A stretch of 64,000 nt of DNA from Imbricaverruca yamaguchii (Eukaryota; Arthropoda; Thecostraca; Neoverrucidae), in NCBI GenBank assembly GCA_034440575.1, contig JAOTOL010001633.1, positions 2,896,501 through 2,960,500 of the forward strand. Reading direction: 5' to 3'. The notes under the pieces are model-generated. The model was given only the letters and a program-made list of their open reading frames with translations, made no database searches and was not told the origin of the DNA. Shown in pieces: positions 1 to 12,828 of this stretch. A program made the position numbers and the translations under genes. Every line of letters begins with the position of its first letter. Position 1 is the first letter of the stretch.

Positions 1-405
1 CGACTCTACGACTGGCGACAGACACATTAACCAAAACATGTTTACGTAAACTGAAACCACGCTGCGGCAGGCAGCCGGTAGTTCGTGGCGCTCAGGCCCA
101 GAACAGGCTGTCACATCATCATACACCCATGACGGCCACATCTGACCGTCAGACACTGACACGTCAACGTCCGTCAGACATTAGAGACAGCGGCGTCCGC
201 GGCGGTCGACGGCGGTCGACGGCGCCGGGGTTACTTGATCGGAGGGGAGGGGTCACAATAGACACTGGCCTCGACAGCCCGGCTGGCGGTGATTGCCGAG
301 TTAGCAGCGACGACGACTTCCGTCGCGGTACCTGCCGCTACATGAACGGGAGGGGTGGGGGGTATTTCTATGTTCCGAGTGTCCTCCAGAGGAAGCTTTC
401 TACAA
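1..405. repeat. direct repeat copy 1 (cut by left window edge)
   Basis: The sequence reappears at 3827-4229 at a constant offset of 3826 with only about two substitutions, a 3 base length change in a G run and one single-base indel near the end. The similarity ends after CTACAA on both sides. The high identity implies recent duplication or two ends of one young element. Copy 1 may continue left of the window. It could be one LTR of a retrotransposon pair, but I see no TG...CA ends and no tRNA-type primer site after it. The frame that stays open through both copies is not a recognisable protein. Confidence 0.85.
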
Positions 406-3400
406 CACAGCACGAGGTCGAACAATCTCTCATTGAGTCCACAGACCAATTATGGTATCCACTAGACAAATCACGGCCATTCACATTCATTTCCCAAGTA
501 TTCACAATCACTCAGAGTCCAATGCAAACAACCAATCAATACGGGTTACGATTAGCATCAGCTACAATCCTACGCATGTCATTAACAAGCAGCAATGCAC
601 ATCCGAAACCAACACATTCAAATCCAATGCAATATAATTCAAGTTCCGCCGAATATTCGAAGAAGTGCCGAATCACCATAGCGTTCGATGTTCACTGAAG
701 ATTCTGTCCACGATGTGACAGGTAAGGCGAGGCGTCTGCTTGCCCACCTCAGTATGCTTCGGGGGCATCACTCGAGTATCTACCGCTTTAGTTCTCAAGA
801 GCACCATGCGGCCAGACACTGGCAGCCTGGTCCATGGGGTGCCATGGCAGTGCACCTCGGACAGCGCCAGTAGTGACCAAGCGCAGCCCTGAAGCGCAGT
901 TCCGTATGACCAGAGGTGTGGTCAGTCCCACTAGTCGGAGTCGCCAGCGGTGCTGAAATCAGCTCCGTCTCGATCGCGGTCAGCTCTCTGTGGCAGATTA
1001 GTCAGTAGTGACGATTCGAACCGGACTGACGCGTCCAACTCAAGTTAGTCAGGCACTATCTCTTGTTCATCAGCTGAAGTCAGCTTCTCTCTTCACCGGG
1101 TGGTAAGACAGGAATGGGTAACTTGCTGTATGTAGGGGATAAGGCTCGGTTCGCAGGGGCGGACATCCAGGATTAAGTGTTCATTTTGGCCACTAAACAA
1201 ACTTAATACAACGCCTTCACAAGTTTCAGCAAGCAGAAGAACCTCAGATATAACTACAGTCACAGACTCATTCACTAACATTCATGCATCCAAGTAGACG
1301 CATGTCAGCCGAACCAATATCTCCATCAAGTTTACAAGACATCAACTTCAATCATACAACAGCTCTAAACATTCACATCAACATTAACTTCTAAAACAGC
1401 AGCTCACATGTAAACATCTCTCAATCCATTCTAGCTTTCCATGTTAGGTGGCACCACATGCATTGCGTCGCTGGTCTATATAGGAGGCGCCACTGGCGTC
1501 GAGTTATTCTGAAGTTCCGATGGGTGGCACCACATAAGACCTACTTTTTTTTCTGTCAGGTGGCTTTATTTACGCTACGTTATTCACACCTTTGATGGTG
1601 CTACCGGCGCTTCGGTGTTCCCGTATAGGTGGCGTCACTGCGTCCGTCCGCACTGTCAACTCAAAACAAGTACACTCCAAACAAAAGCTCATTATATAAT
1701 CTAGACAGTCAGGGTTCATCAAAAAGATGCAAAAATGGGAGCAATGGGAACGATTACCAGACACAATCTACTCAGAGCACACTCTACTCACATTCTCGTT
1801 CGGGTGTTTCACCGAACAACGTGGCTCAGCACGACATTGCTCTGTCATTGGACACTCAGGTCTCGACAGTACCGAGAGGCTAATCAAGCTTCAGTCTGAG
1901 CTCTCCCAGGAGCTCAAGCAACGGCTTAACCCAAGCTAAGTGACCCACTAGCCAAGTAGCTTCTTAGTGCTCAGGTTAATCAACCATTCTTGCACCGAAA
2001 TCCGTACAGGCTGTGACCTACTAGTCCAGCAGCCTCTTGATGCTCAAGTATATCAACTCATCTTGCACCGTATCCAACATACATACGCACAAACAGACAT
2101 GTAGATGTAATCGTAGTCCCAATAATCTTCTTTCATCTGGGTACATGTGTCACCCAATGAAAATTAATTATGCCCTCCCACTGGCAATAATTATATTTTC
2201 CTCAAATAAAAGTTCTTCAACTAAATACTCTCGAAAAGGACAATCAATTCTAGACTATGAAGTTTCCTTCAAGGCGAATTTCTAAAGTCCAAAAATATTT
2301 TTATATAGCTGTCTATTTAATTCTTATCTATTCCTATCATTAAATTATTTTTCTAAGTAGGTGCCATCTATTGTACAAGTGCATCGGTGTTCCAAATAAT
2401 ATTACAGTTCCATGTAAACTTCACTTGAACAATTTTATATCACTCTAAGTTAACCTATTTGTCCATCTAAATTAATTGAAGAACTCACAAAATTAATTGT
2501 AACTCACTGAAGAATTGTTTTATTTTTTCCTCAAACCATCAGGTCATATCTCAAGTCATATTTAAATAATAACTGTTGTTGGCTGGGATTCAACTTATTT
2601 AATCAAGTCATAATTTTCTAAAATTATTTGTATTTAATGAAGCAACAATTTTCCAAAATCATTCTCACAAATATTAAGCTTCACTAATTATGTTTCAATT
2701 TGACGTCAGAGTCCACACAATAAGTTACAAGCACGACATACGAAGATCAGCAGACGTCAAAATGATATTATAAAATTATAAAATACTGTTCTAGTAGTGG
2801 CCAAAATTCAAACAGGTGTTCTGGCAGGATTTTGGTAATGCCCGGACTCACGGTTTACTGGCTGAGCAGGCTTCAGATATGAAGACGGCTGCAGTGGTGA
2901 ATTTTCATTGAAGCCTACAGCTTCCTCTGGTACAGCAGTCAGCTTGTGACAGCAGTTGCTGCTCTCAACGATGGCTACCTGCTTTGACTCAGGCACCATG
3001 GTTAGATTCAATCCTGAATTATTGGCAATTTCAGGCATTTACTTGTTTCATCCCAGTTCATGAACACATCAGTTATGGGGTTACCCGGGTCGCGGCTGCC
3101 ATTTGTAATGAGGGACCCGGTGTACCAATTCGTTTAATTATCCGAGTCACGGCGACCGGTTGTAGGGAAGGTCCTTGCTCCCCAGCTGCTTTTTCAGACA
3201 TTTCCCCACTTTGTCCGAGGTAAACTTCTATAGGCACGTGATAGACTATGGACCTCAGCGTTAGGATAACCCCGGTATAATTATTTCACCAGCTCGCAGC
3301 TTCCAATTTCATAGCTCTTATCTCACATCTCTGAGCTCTGAGCCGTCTCACACATATCTGCATCCACGTCTTCATATAAACTCAGTCTGATATCATCTCA

Positions 3401-3826
3401 ATCTCTTGTAAGCAACGTTCACACACAATCTCCAACTTGTACACAGATCAATCTTCAAACATACTACTCCCATCTTACGAGCTTACATCTCGCCAGTTAT
3501 ACAGCGTTTACAAACAGTTAGTACCAGACATACCTGCAGTAGTCGGCCCGGGGCGGCTGACCACAGCCAGCCGCCCTGCGGCGTCCACGCAGAGTGAGCG
3601 ACAGAGAGAGGGTCAGGTGAGGTCCAAACAGAGAGTGATCCGTCTCGCTCGGCGGCTATATAGCTTCAGGGGATCCGCCCTTGGCCACACGCCAGGAGAC
3701 ACGTCATAGTCACGCGGCTCTGAACTAACCAGAGCAATGCCCGGACTCGATGCACTACAGCAGTGTGTCAGACTGTATCAGACATTCCGTCAGCTCAGAC
3801 ACCTCTGAGCCTCGGCCCCGGTCGGC
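406..3826. other. region between direct repeats, no gene recognised
   Basis: AT-rich in the middle (about 2280-2800) and GC-richer near both repeats. No conserved protein motif was seen in any frame, although an LTR retrotransposon of this size would normally show gag-pol traces here. A TATA-like CTATATAG at about 3656-3663 lies 170 bp before the second repeat copy. Motifs of the GGTGGCACCAC type recur around 1447-1535. Confidence 0.5.
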
Positions 3827-4229
3827 CGACTCTACGACTGGCGACAGACACATTAACCAAAACATGTTTACGTAAACTGAAACCACGCTGCGGCAGGCAG
3901 CCGGTAGTTCGTGGCGCTCAAGCCCAGAACAGGCTGTCACATCATCATACACCCATGATGGCCACATCTGACCGTCAGACACTGACACGTCAACGTCCGT
4001 CAGACATTAGAGACAGCGGCGTCCGCGGCGGTCGACGGCGGTCGACGGCGCCGGGGTTACTTGATCGGAGGGGAGGGGTCACAATAGACACTGGCCTCGA
4101 CAGCCCGGCTGGCGGTGATTGCCGAGTTAGCAGCGACGACGACTTCCGTCGCGGTACCTGCCGCTACATGAACGGGGGGGGGGGGTATTTCTATGTTCCG
4201 AGTGTCCTCCAGAGGAAGCTTTGCTACAA
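3827..4229. repeat. direct repeat copy 2
   Basis: This is the same sequence as 1-405, with a longer uninterrupted G run at about 4174-4186. The left boundary of the repeat unit is unknown because copy 1 is cut by the window edge, so the unit may really start earlier, between about 3400 and 3826. The right side diverges at once into AT-rich DNA. Confidence 0.85.
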
Positions 4230-5640
4230 ATACAATGTAATATGCATGCTAAAATGAGATGTCATAACATTGCCTGAGAAAACCAAAATAGCATACAATC
4301 TAACAAGCCCAATAATCTAACCTAATGTAAACTATCCAAACCTAATCTTCCTTTTGGAAAAATAAAGTAAGAAAATGAAAAATATTAAACTATTTTAACG
4401 AGCTAACCTAGCCTGGACAGTTTTCTTAAAAGAAGAAAGCTCAATTTTATAAATGTTAAAAACATTGAAAATGTACCCAGCATACAGCCTACCTTGCTTA
4501 GCTTAATCGTTGTGTGTTTCATAAAGATGAAATGTGTGTAAAGCTTGTCATGGTTGCCTTAAACTACAATACCATTTTTTAAAAACATTTGTTAGATCAT
4601 TTTGGCTTTAGTGTACCTTGGCTACCAATTAGATATTTAGCTTTTAAGATGATTTCTTCTGACCAGAGGTTAAGCTGGGTTAGGTTAATTTATGCTCCAT
4701 CTTCATTCCTAATGTAATTACTCTTGGAATGTTACCCAACTCAATGCCCCTTTAAGCCTACCTTAAGCCTGCCTCCTGAAATGTAAGAAGAATATATTGA
4801 AGAAGAATATCCATCCATTTACAGAAGAATATATTGGTCATACAAAAATGAAAATGAAAAAATAATCTCCACAATTTTGCAGAATAAAAACTGATATAAC
4901 TGAAGCTAACAAAACACATCTCCTGTTTTCCTTATGGAGTTAAAATACATGCAAAACATGTGCTATGAATGCCTTAAAATACAGCAATACTGAAAGTTAT
5001 GCACTCTTGCAGCAAATGTTTCATATGAAATCCTGCAAAACAATCCTGCAAAACAAAGGACAACCCTAGGCATACCATTTGCATGTGGCATCCAAATAAA
5101 ACAACTCTGAACACTGCTTCAGAACTTGAACATGTAGGTATCCAGACAGGGTATGCTTATTCAGCAAACTAACATTCAAATACTGTGATTGTATGATGAA
5201 GGAATGCCCCAGTTTAATGATGAGTATGGTCAATTTTGAATGTTCAGACATTCCTATAATGACTCTGAAATGTGGTATTTGGTTAAATTTCTCACTCGAT
5301 TATTTGCTAGTTGCAAAATTAAATATACTAAAAAACACATGGTCAGGTATATTTCTCACTCAGGCATCCCTTGCTGTCAAAGCACATGTACTATTATGGC
5401 TTGTGTCCCTTTTTTTTTAAATCCTGATCCAGCCAATATCACCTACTCCCATATCACCTAGTCTGCAACAAAATGAATATGATGCCATCAATCTTCATAC
5501 TGGGGAAAAAACGTAAACAATTTATGCCAGGCAGCGATGGTTGCGCGAAGAGCGCCACTATGCGAACAAAATCAAGAGTATTTTTCGCAATAAATTGCGC
5601 ATACGCAGAACGGATGTTCGCCTTTTACACTAGTATGTCC
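4230..5640. other. AT-rich DNA without recognised feature
   Basis: AT-rich sequence with many stops in all frames. No motif, RNA gene or clear repeat was recognised. There is a weak resemblance between about 4508-4540 and 11768-11805 (ATGTGTGTAAA motifs), too short to name as a family. Confidence 0.4.
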
Positions 5641-5649
5641 CCCACCGGT

Positions 5650-6548
5650 AGGCGGATATTGCCATATACAGCTTTTCGGGTTTTTCACGCTCCGTCGGTC
5701 AGACGCTACGCACGCTACGCTCGCTATCAAAACGCTTCAAAGCCACAAGATGATTGGCAATCAAGGTTTCAGGGAGGAGAAGAAGGAAGGAGACGAGCGG
5801 ACGAAGATACGGGCCGAAGACGGAGGAGTCGACGCCTGCCACCTTCCACCTGCCATCCACCACCTACACCACCTACACCAACACATACATATACCTCCAG
5901 CCAACGCACACAAACACCGTTCCAAATCCAACCTTCACCTACAAACACTACCTTCCCGCTCCGCTAACCTTTTTTCAGCTACCTTCAACTTCAAGCTTCT
6001 GGATCTACTCCTCAGTGTCTTCTCTACCACATCGCCTCTACAACACCTCTACGAGCTTCTACCTGCATCTACGTGTTCTACAACAGCCTCTACATATACA
6101 TCTTGAAGACCTATCTTCTGTGATACAGTACAGTGCCTTCGTCTTTACTTCAGCTTCACCTACCTACTACAAGCCACCACTACTACAAGATCAGTCCGGC
6201 GGTGCTGCCACTCCCCCCGCCCAGGAACCCCCCAATCCCCACCCGATCCTCCCTCTAGTGCCCTCTGCACGATCTTTATCTGATCTATCTATTCGTGCTC
6301 TTTTCAAGCAGAGTTTCTGCTTTCTTTGTGTATTCTTCGTCTTTATCTGCCCCCACGGTTACACCTGTCGGGCTTTCTTCACGCCCTTTTGAACCCCTCC
6401 GCCATCTTGTAAATACTCTACTTTGCTCACTGTGTAACACTACGCCACACACCTGCCATACCACCCTTTAACCAATACCACTAACAAACTAAATGCATTC
6501 AACACCACAAAACATGAACACCGCACAACCAACTGGCGAGTTCTTCCT
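5650..6548 (+). other. C-rich leader (5' UTR-like) of an I/Jockey-like LINE
   Basis: A strongly C- and CT-rich plus-strand stretch, full of CCACC and CTACC, leads directly into the gag-like frame at 6549. Its open frames (for example 5754-6392) translate to Thr/Pro/Ser low-complexity sequence without family resemblance. The position just before ORF1 suggests the untranslated leader of the LINE; the 5' end is not defined. This is inference from position and composition. Confidence 0.4.
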
Positions 6549-7546
6549 GTGCCGCCGGGGGAGCCTATGGGCTCCCTGGACCCCTGGATGGTGGAGGAAG
6601 AAATCGTCAAGTACACGGGGGTGCCCCTGATCGCAAAACAACTTAGATCGGGGGCACTCCTAATCCAAGCTCACTCAAACATAGACGGGCTGATATTACC
6701 CACCATACACAAGATACACAACACACCCGTTTCGATCACACCAGCAACAAAACTCAACACCTCCCAGGGCACCATACACACACGGGAGCTGACCGGTATC
6801 GCGCTGGAGACCCTTGTCTCGAGGATGGTGGAGAGACAGGGTGTCTCCGCCGCATACCGACCGGCCCCCAGACCAGGACAACAAGCATCCCACATCATCA
6901 TACTGACCTTCAGCACCAGGACACCACCAACACACATAAAAGCGGGGTACCTCTGGTACTCCGTCACACCACGCGCACCCCTTCCACGGCGCTATAAGAG
7001 GTACCAGCGCTACGGTCACCCCGCGGGGGGGGGGGGAGGGTGCCACGCCAACACCCACACATGCGGCCGCTGTGCCCAATCATACAGTACCGAAACATAT
7101 GACAGCGGCGAGGCCTGCTGCGCCGCCTGTGGGGAGGGGGGGGGTGGAGCACGAGACTGGGGAGCCTGGTCCACCTGGAGGGCATGGACCTGTCCCTGGC
7201 CAGGAGGACGGTGTCCGACCCGCTGGCGGCGTGGCCGACCCGCCGGGCAGAGCCGGGAACATACGCAGCACCACCACCACGACGCGACTACACCGAATAC
7301 CCGGCTCTGCCAACACCCACAACCACGCGACACCAACATAACACGGACACCTACCCAAACGCTCCCACCAACAGCACACGTAGGACACGCACACCAACAG
7401 CAGCAAACATAGGCCAGCGACCGGTACACAAACCACCACCACCACCACCACGAACCCGCCAACCGACTCTACACATCCCTCACTACACACTACACAGACA
7501 CGACACACAACCCACACAGATCTGGCGGTGTATGCACATACATTAG
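6549..7546 (+). pseudogene. LINE ORF1, gag-like RNA-binding protein (I/Jockey-like), decayed
   Basis: In this family ORF1 binds the element's own RNA to form the retrotransposition particle. The N-terminal part has the expected pattern: a KQLRSGALLIQ block, a TRELTGIALETLV..QGVSA block, an ILTFSTRTPPTHIKAGYLWY block and a basic PRRYKRYQRYGH segment followed by cysteine clusters (HTCGRCAQ, ACCAACG). In related gags the basic segment and clusters form CCHC zinc knuckles. Here two Cys of the first knuckle and a His and Cys of the second read as Tyr. After the G run at about 7132-7144 the sensible frame shifts to the one covering 7184-7546 (Pro/Thr/Arg-rich tail). No good ATG is in frame near 6549; the nearest upstream ATG (6514) is in another frame. 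Probably non-functional. Confidence 0.75.
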
Positions 7547-8574
7547 GAACACGACCCCTCACCGCCTGATACTTTTCGACACAATAGCAGACATACTACT
7601 AACTGAAATTCATGTACACAACATAGCTTACACACTCGTCAACATTTACGACCTACCCTCGCGAAACACAGAAACACTCTCGGAATTAAACAAAGCACTT
7701 GACCAAATCCGCACACCTATCATTCTCAACGGAGACTTCAACTCGCACCATCCCCTATGGGACACCCACACAACACAGCCTGATCACAGAGCGCACACAC
7801 TCATCGCAATAGCCGCACAGCATAATCTCACAATACTCAACACCGGCTCACCAACCTACCTAGTACCAATCAGTTCCCTCCTGCCTACAACCTCAGACGT
7901 CACACTTGCCTCCTCACGCATAGCCCTCACCCTGTCCTGGACATCCGACTCTGACCCATACTTCAGCGACCACGCACCCATCGCCATTACCTTTCACCAA
8001 ATCCAGACCACTGGCCCACCCAATCCCCAGCCAGGCCGGTGGAACCTAAAAGAAACATCCTGGATCCCATTGTCGGATTCCTTAGCCGCACAAACAGCAC
8101 TCCATTACACACACCAGAACAGTTTGCAGACATAATCCTCACCAAAGCACACGAACACATACCACGAACAAAACCAAGACACCAACACAAACCTCGCGCG
8201 GCTCCCTGGTGGGACGAATAGTGCCACCAGGCGATCCGCGCGAGGAACCACGCACGCCACATACAGGAAAGACACCACACACCAGAGACACTATCAGCTT
8301 ACAAACGTCAGAGAGCACTATGCAGGCGCACCATTAAACCAGCAAAGAGACCTCCTGGAATAAAGTTTGAACCCAATTTAACAGATTCATACCTCTCTTC
8401 GAAATTTGGACACTACACAGAACATTTCAACACAGACAAAGACTGCCATGCAAAGCAATCACACTTAGACACAACAACACTGTCACAGACACATAAATAA
8501 TAGCAAACATTTTCGCACACCACTACCAGCTCAGATCGTCTACACTTCTATGAACACCTCCACCTCCTGAAATT
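7545..8574 (+). pseudogene. LINE ORF2 endonuclease region, truncated before RT
   Basis: ORF2 of such LINEs begins with an apurinic-type (APE) endonuclease that nicks the target. In the frame of codon 7731, which has no ATG, the sequence reads ILNGDFNSHHPLWDTH at about 7722-7769 and YFSDHAPIAITF at about 7959-7994. These are the GDFN and SDH catalytic blocks of the APE fold. The first ~90 residues of a normal domain are missing. The frame stops at about 8133; the family pattern resumes in another frame (EHIPRTKPRH, then APWWDE, a TAG stop, then CHQAIRARN) and fades by about 8500. RT and RNase H are absent. The element is cut where the inverted-repeat segment starts at about 8575. Confidence 0.75.
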
Positions 8575-9120
8575 GATAAATTGATATTGGCCGGGAGGGC
8601 GGACTCTTCCGATCTCCTTCAAAATGTGCACGCAAGTAGAAATCGACGCACTGATCATCATGAGCATAAACGCTAAGAGGAGCGTTCATAAACAGCTGAG
8701 ATATTCAAGGTTAAAAGTCGTGGTCATTGTGGTCGGACTCTTCAGATTTACTTCAAAATAGACCAACTGATAGTATTCGGTGCACTGATCACTGTGAGCA
8801 TCAAAGCTGTGAGGGGCGTTCTTAAACAGCTGGAGCATTCTGGTCAAAACTTCTCACAGTGCAAATATTCAGCAATTATAAATACGCACGGAACGAATAT
8901 CAATCTGCACATCAAGCTACATTGAAATTTTTACCGGTGGAACATCATAAAAAACAAGAATGCTGATAGTGCTTGGCACTCTGATTATTAGAAACACAAT
9001 CGAGAAGCCGTATTACAAAACACTACGGAGACATTCGGAGTCTAAGGTCGCAGGTCATCAAAATCGGACTCCTCTGATTTTTTTTTCAAAATTAGTTCAC
9101 AGGTAGTACCAGTGTTGAAT
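8575..9120 (+). repeat. left terminal array of a ~140 bp unit
   Basis: Three to four diverged head-to-tail units. Each has a GA(C/T)GCACTGATCA block, a GCGTTC(A/T)TAAACAGCTG block and a TCGGACTC.TC.GATTT.CTTC block. The spacing between equivalent blocks is about 130-150 bp, except for a diverged stretch at 8880-9000. The same blocks return at 12520-12766 in the same orientation and at 13835-14016 inverted. Confidence 0.7.
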
Positions 9121-9335
9121 TTTCACTTCTCGGTCTTGGATTCGGAGTGTATAATTTTTTGGCTTGCCAAAGTATGGAGTGTATAATCTTGAGAAGCACT
9201 ATGTTATGGGATGTATAATTTCCCAGTTTGCCAAATTATGGGGTGTATATTGATGCACCAAGTAACGGAGTATACACATTTTATAAATAACAAAGTGTAT
9301 ACATTTAAAAAAATGCAGTGATGTTTCCTGGAATG

Positions 9336-9519
9336 AAGAATAAAAACCCGGGGGCCTCGGTAGCTTAGATGGTGGAGCGTGGGACTCGAATCTCGCGGCC
9401 GGCGGCATTTGCAGAGTCCACCCACGACCAATCGGTGTGATAGGTTGGCGACGCTATACAGCCTTGCGGTTGAATCCGTCGTAAAATAACCCGATAATTC
9501 TTCTTCTTCAAGAATAAAA
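9336..9519 (+). mobile_element. tRNA-derived SINE with 10 bp target duplication
   Basis: The element body runs about 9346-9509 between direct repeats AAGAATAAAA at 9336-9345 and 9510-9519. The head contains a box A-like GGTAGCTTAGATGG and a box B-like GGACTCGAATCTC, the split RNA polymerase III promoter of tRNA-derived SINEs. The body shares CGACCAATCGG.GTGA and GGTTGGCGACGCTA with the SINE at 28826-28990, and both finish with a GTCGTAAAA tail block. The tail ends in short TTC repeats. Confidence 0.8.
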
Positions 9520-12519
9520 TGCCTTCAAGTCATTTGTTAGGTTCCTGTCGTAGTGTCTCACAGACAACCAGATGGGGTCCACCACACATCGTCGTCTGAA
9601 GTCATCCACGTTACGTGAATGACTTATAAGGCAACTTCCTGAGCAATGGTAGAGAAAATGATCACAAAAGTATACTTAATCGATGTCAACCAAGTTTATA
9701 TATCAATGCCTGCCACTCCAGACATACGAACACCGCAAAACTAATACAAATTCACAACATACCTTGAACGCAGGACGTTCGTGCACCCACTGGGTCTAAA
9801 ATGGGAGGGTCTAAAATGTTACTTCTGGATATGGGTTTCGGAATATATAATGGTTAAGGAAAGTTATACTAAAACAATCCGTCCAAAATCTTGTATTTTC
9901 TTGACCATGAAGTTTTCTTCTTTCAAATGAGAAAGGTGGGAAAAAATATTGAAGTCAATCCTTATTAATATTAAATGTATTTCGATGCACTTTTTAGTTC
10001 ATGTCTGGAATGTTTAGTTGAAGCAAGGAATGACTTGGAAGGATGAAAAGCGACTAGACAGGCGGGCAAATTGTCGCTGTAAAACAGACTATCGTCACGG
10101 ACAAGCGAAATTAGCATCCTATTTCGCACCAGGATTGCTATGAAATACCAAAAAATGAAAATAAATTAGAGAAAATTGCCAAGAGAATTACAAGGGAACT
10201 TTTTTCTCAATTAATAATAATCAGGATTATAGGAAGAAATTAATCATTGGGTCAGAATGAGGCTTATAAGAGTGTAAAAGATTAGGTAAACAGACGTAAA
10301 TCTGAATTTGTCCGGAGTAGGGAAACCTTACGGTCGGATTAGCATGAATACAACTATTCCCGCTTGTTCATGAAATTCGGAAACAATATAAGTCATGCAA
10401 TCAAAAGAAGGTGAAAGTTCTGGATCTATGGATCTTCATTTTGAAGCAAAGTGTTAGCAGGTTTTAGGAACGTTTTGGTACCATTCAGGCAATTTTCATG
10501 GGGAAAATCCTTCCGATATCTTTTATGTATATCGCTCCTGACTGCTTAATAATATAAATATGAACGGTTTTATCCATCCCATTTGCTGCAGAACATATCA
10601 TTCTCCAAGGAAGCAAGAAGAAATGCATTATCCATGGCTTTTCGTGGCAATGGTTTAAATAGCTCCCGCCGGAGTGGGAAATGGAGAGCGGTGAATTCAT
10701 GGAATCCAAGAACGAACCTTCCTACGCGGACGGGCTGGTAAAGGTGAATTCCTCTATTTGGTTAGCGGAGCGTAGTGATTTTTCTATTCAACGAAGGATT
10801 TTCTTTAAAGCTCTTCGCTGCTATCCGGATGGAATTGACTGCGTGTTTTGCTCGAGGTAGAAGAGTTGATACTATTACCTGACTATGTAGGTACCTACCT
10901 ACTTACCTATATCAAATATCTTCGCGGTTATTCGAGTTATTGATTTGGATAAACCAAAGCTGTAAGCTTGTGTTGTGTGACGGGATATCTTCAGATAATA
11001 CAAGGAGCAGGACATGATAATATTAATTGTTGACATGTTTTGCAGACAAGCGTAGTAATGAACAAAACTGATTGCTTTGCTTTTGTCTGGAAAATCCTGT
11101 TTTCACTTACCACATTTTGAAGCGTGAATATTTTTCTTTCGAAATGGGGGCTGGGCCTCTTCAGTGCACATTGACTGCAGATATTACAAATATGCATGCA
11201 TTCAAGCATTATTTGTGCATTCATGAAATGTTCAGGGAATTGTTGGGTGCATCCTGTCACCATTATCCATTGAATACCATTATACTTTTAAAATTTCTGG
11301 TCTCTGACTTTCTGAATGGACAAATTTGCTGTTTAAGGTGATCTTATTTCTTGAAATTTATTTTTTGTGCAATGATTATGAATGTGTTCATAATGTAGGT
11401 ACTTACATGATGTGACCGCACAATTTTTTGGCAAGTGCACTTGGGTAGCAAAATGACACCAAAAAAGTGGCTCAGGTTTGGTTGGGAAATATACCATTAA
11501 ATGTAATGTTAAAAATTAAGAAAAAAGCTGCAGCCTAACTTGATGCAAGAAAGCCTCTTTTAATCTAAATTTTCTAAGCAATTTTTCCTTTCAAAAATTA
11601 AAAGTAAATGGCCTATTCTAACCAAACAGCCTATGCTAGCCTGAGTGTTATTTTAATTCAAGAACTTTTTTTTTATAATCCTGAATGATCCCCAAAGGAA
11701 TTTGATAAATGGCTAACTTACAAAAAAAAACTAATCTAGCATAACTTAGCCAAACCTAATACCTTTATATGCTTCATGGAGGTAAAATGTGTGTAAAACG
11801 TGTGTGGAAAAGTAATAGTGCCCATGAAAATGTTTTTGCTGTGGCAAAACATTGCTCATATCCACCAGTACTTTGGGGATTTGGGGAAGTGCTACACATT
11901 GTGGCTTACCAGTTGTGTGGATGCCACTCTAGCTCTAGGTGTTCATCCATACATTCTTCTGGGCACATATGCACTCTGTTCTCAGGTTTTTTCCACAAAT
12001 GGAGAATATACACATGAAAGCATTGGTGGCTGTTTATTATTTCACCTGCACTTCACCAGAAATCACACATGCACAAATGGAATGTTTTGGAAAGACATGG
12101 AAGATGGAATGTTATGAAATATGGAATGTTCAGTGGCATTAAGATCATATTCAGACTGCAGTGATCCATATTTTGCCATCTGTTGACATCTGTTGTACTT
12201 GTGCATGCTAGCAAGCTGATAATCTTCCAATCTGGCTGGCATCTCATTTTCAGCTTCACTCCTGCCCCCTCTTGGAATGTGCCTACATATGACCTGAAGT
12301 AATAAATGTGCATTATCCTCAATTATACCGGAAACTTTATGTGGTAGGGGACCCAGTATGACTGAATCTTCCTCTCCATCCAAGTTATCACTTTTGTATA
12401 ATGACATCTAGCTGTCTTGCTAGTTACGCAGCATGTCTTCATCCAGCAATGCAGGGAGTGTATAATTCTTTGGATGGCAAAAGTTACAAAAAAGGGCCAC
12501 TTTTCCAACACTGGGTAGT
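9520..12519. other. interior of the inverted-end element, no gene recognised
   Basis: Mostly AT-rich. Frames of 60-114 codons exist on both strands (for example around 11769-12142 and 12053-12407), but they overlap one another in several frames and show no family motif. Part of 9130-9300 repeats a GTGTATA(A/T)..TTGCCAAA motif a few times, and a related GGAGTGTATAATTCTTTGG occurs at about 12453. No transposase signature was seen. Confidence 0.4.
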
Positions 12520-12766
12520 ACTCGATGCACTAATCATCTTGAGCATAAAGCTAAAAGGTGCATTCATAAACAGCTGAGCTATTCAAGGTCAAATGTCATA
12601 GTCCAAGAGGTCGGACACTTCAGATTTCCTTCCAAATTTGTTCACGGGTAGAATTCGACGTGCTGATCATCATGACTATAAAATCTAAGAGGGGCGTGCG
12701 TTCATAAAAAGCTGAAATGTTCAAGGTAAAATGTCAGGGTCCATGATGTCGGAATCTTCAGGGTAT
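12520..12766 (+). repeat. internal pair of the ~140 bp unit
   Basis: Two direct copies of the unit forming the ends of the 8575-14016 segment. Shared blocks are GATGCACTAATCATCTTGAG / GACGTGCTGATCATCATGA, CATTCATAAACAGCTGAG and GTCGGA..CTTCAG. They stop right before the TA microsatellite at 12774. Confidence 0.75.
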
Positions 12767-12770
12767 ATTC

Positions 12771-12773
<3 letters not shown>

Positions 12774-12828
<55 letters not shown>

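Noticed and set aside
129..698. 189-codon frame over the direct repeat and a similar one at 3763-4257
   Set aside because: The two frames agree only inside the nearly identical DNA repeat, and other frames of the repeat are open too. No protein family resemblance.
5473..6392. Frames of 118-212 codons before the LINE gag
   Set aside because: Three overlapping frames in C-rich low-complexity sequence; more likely the element leader than protein.
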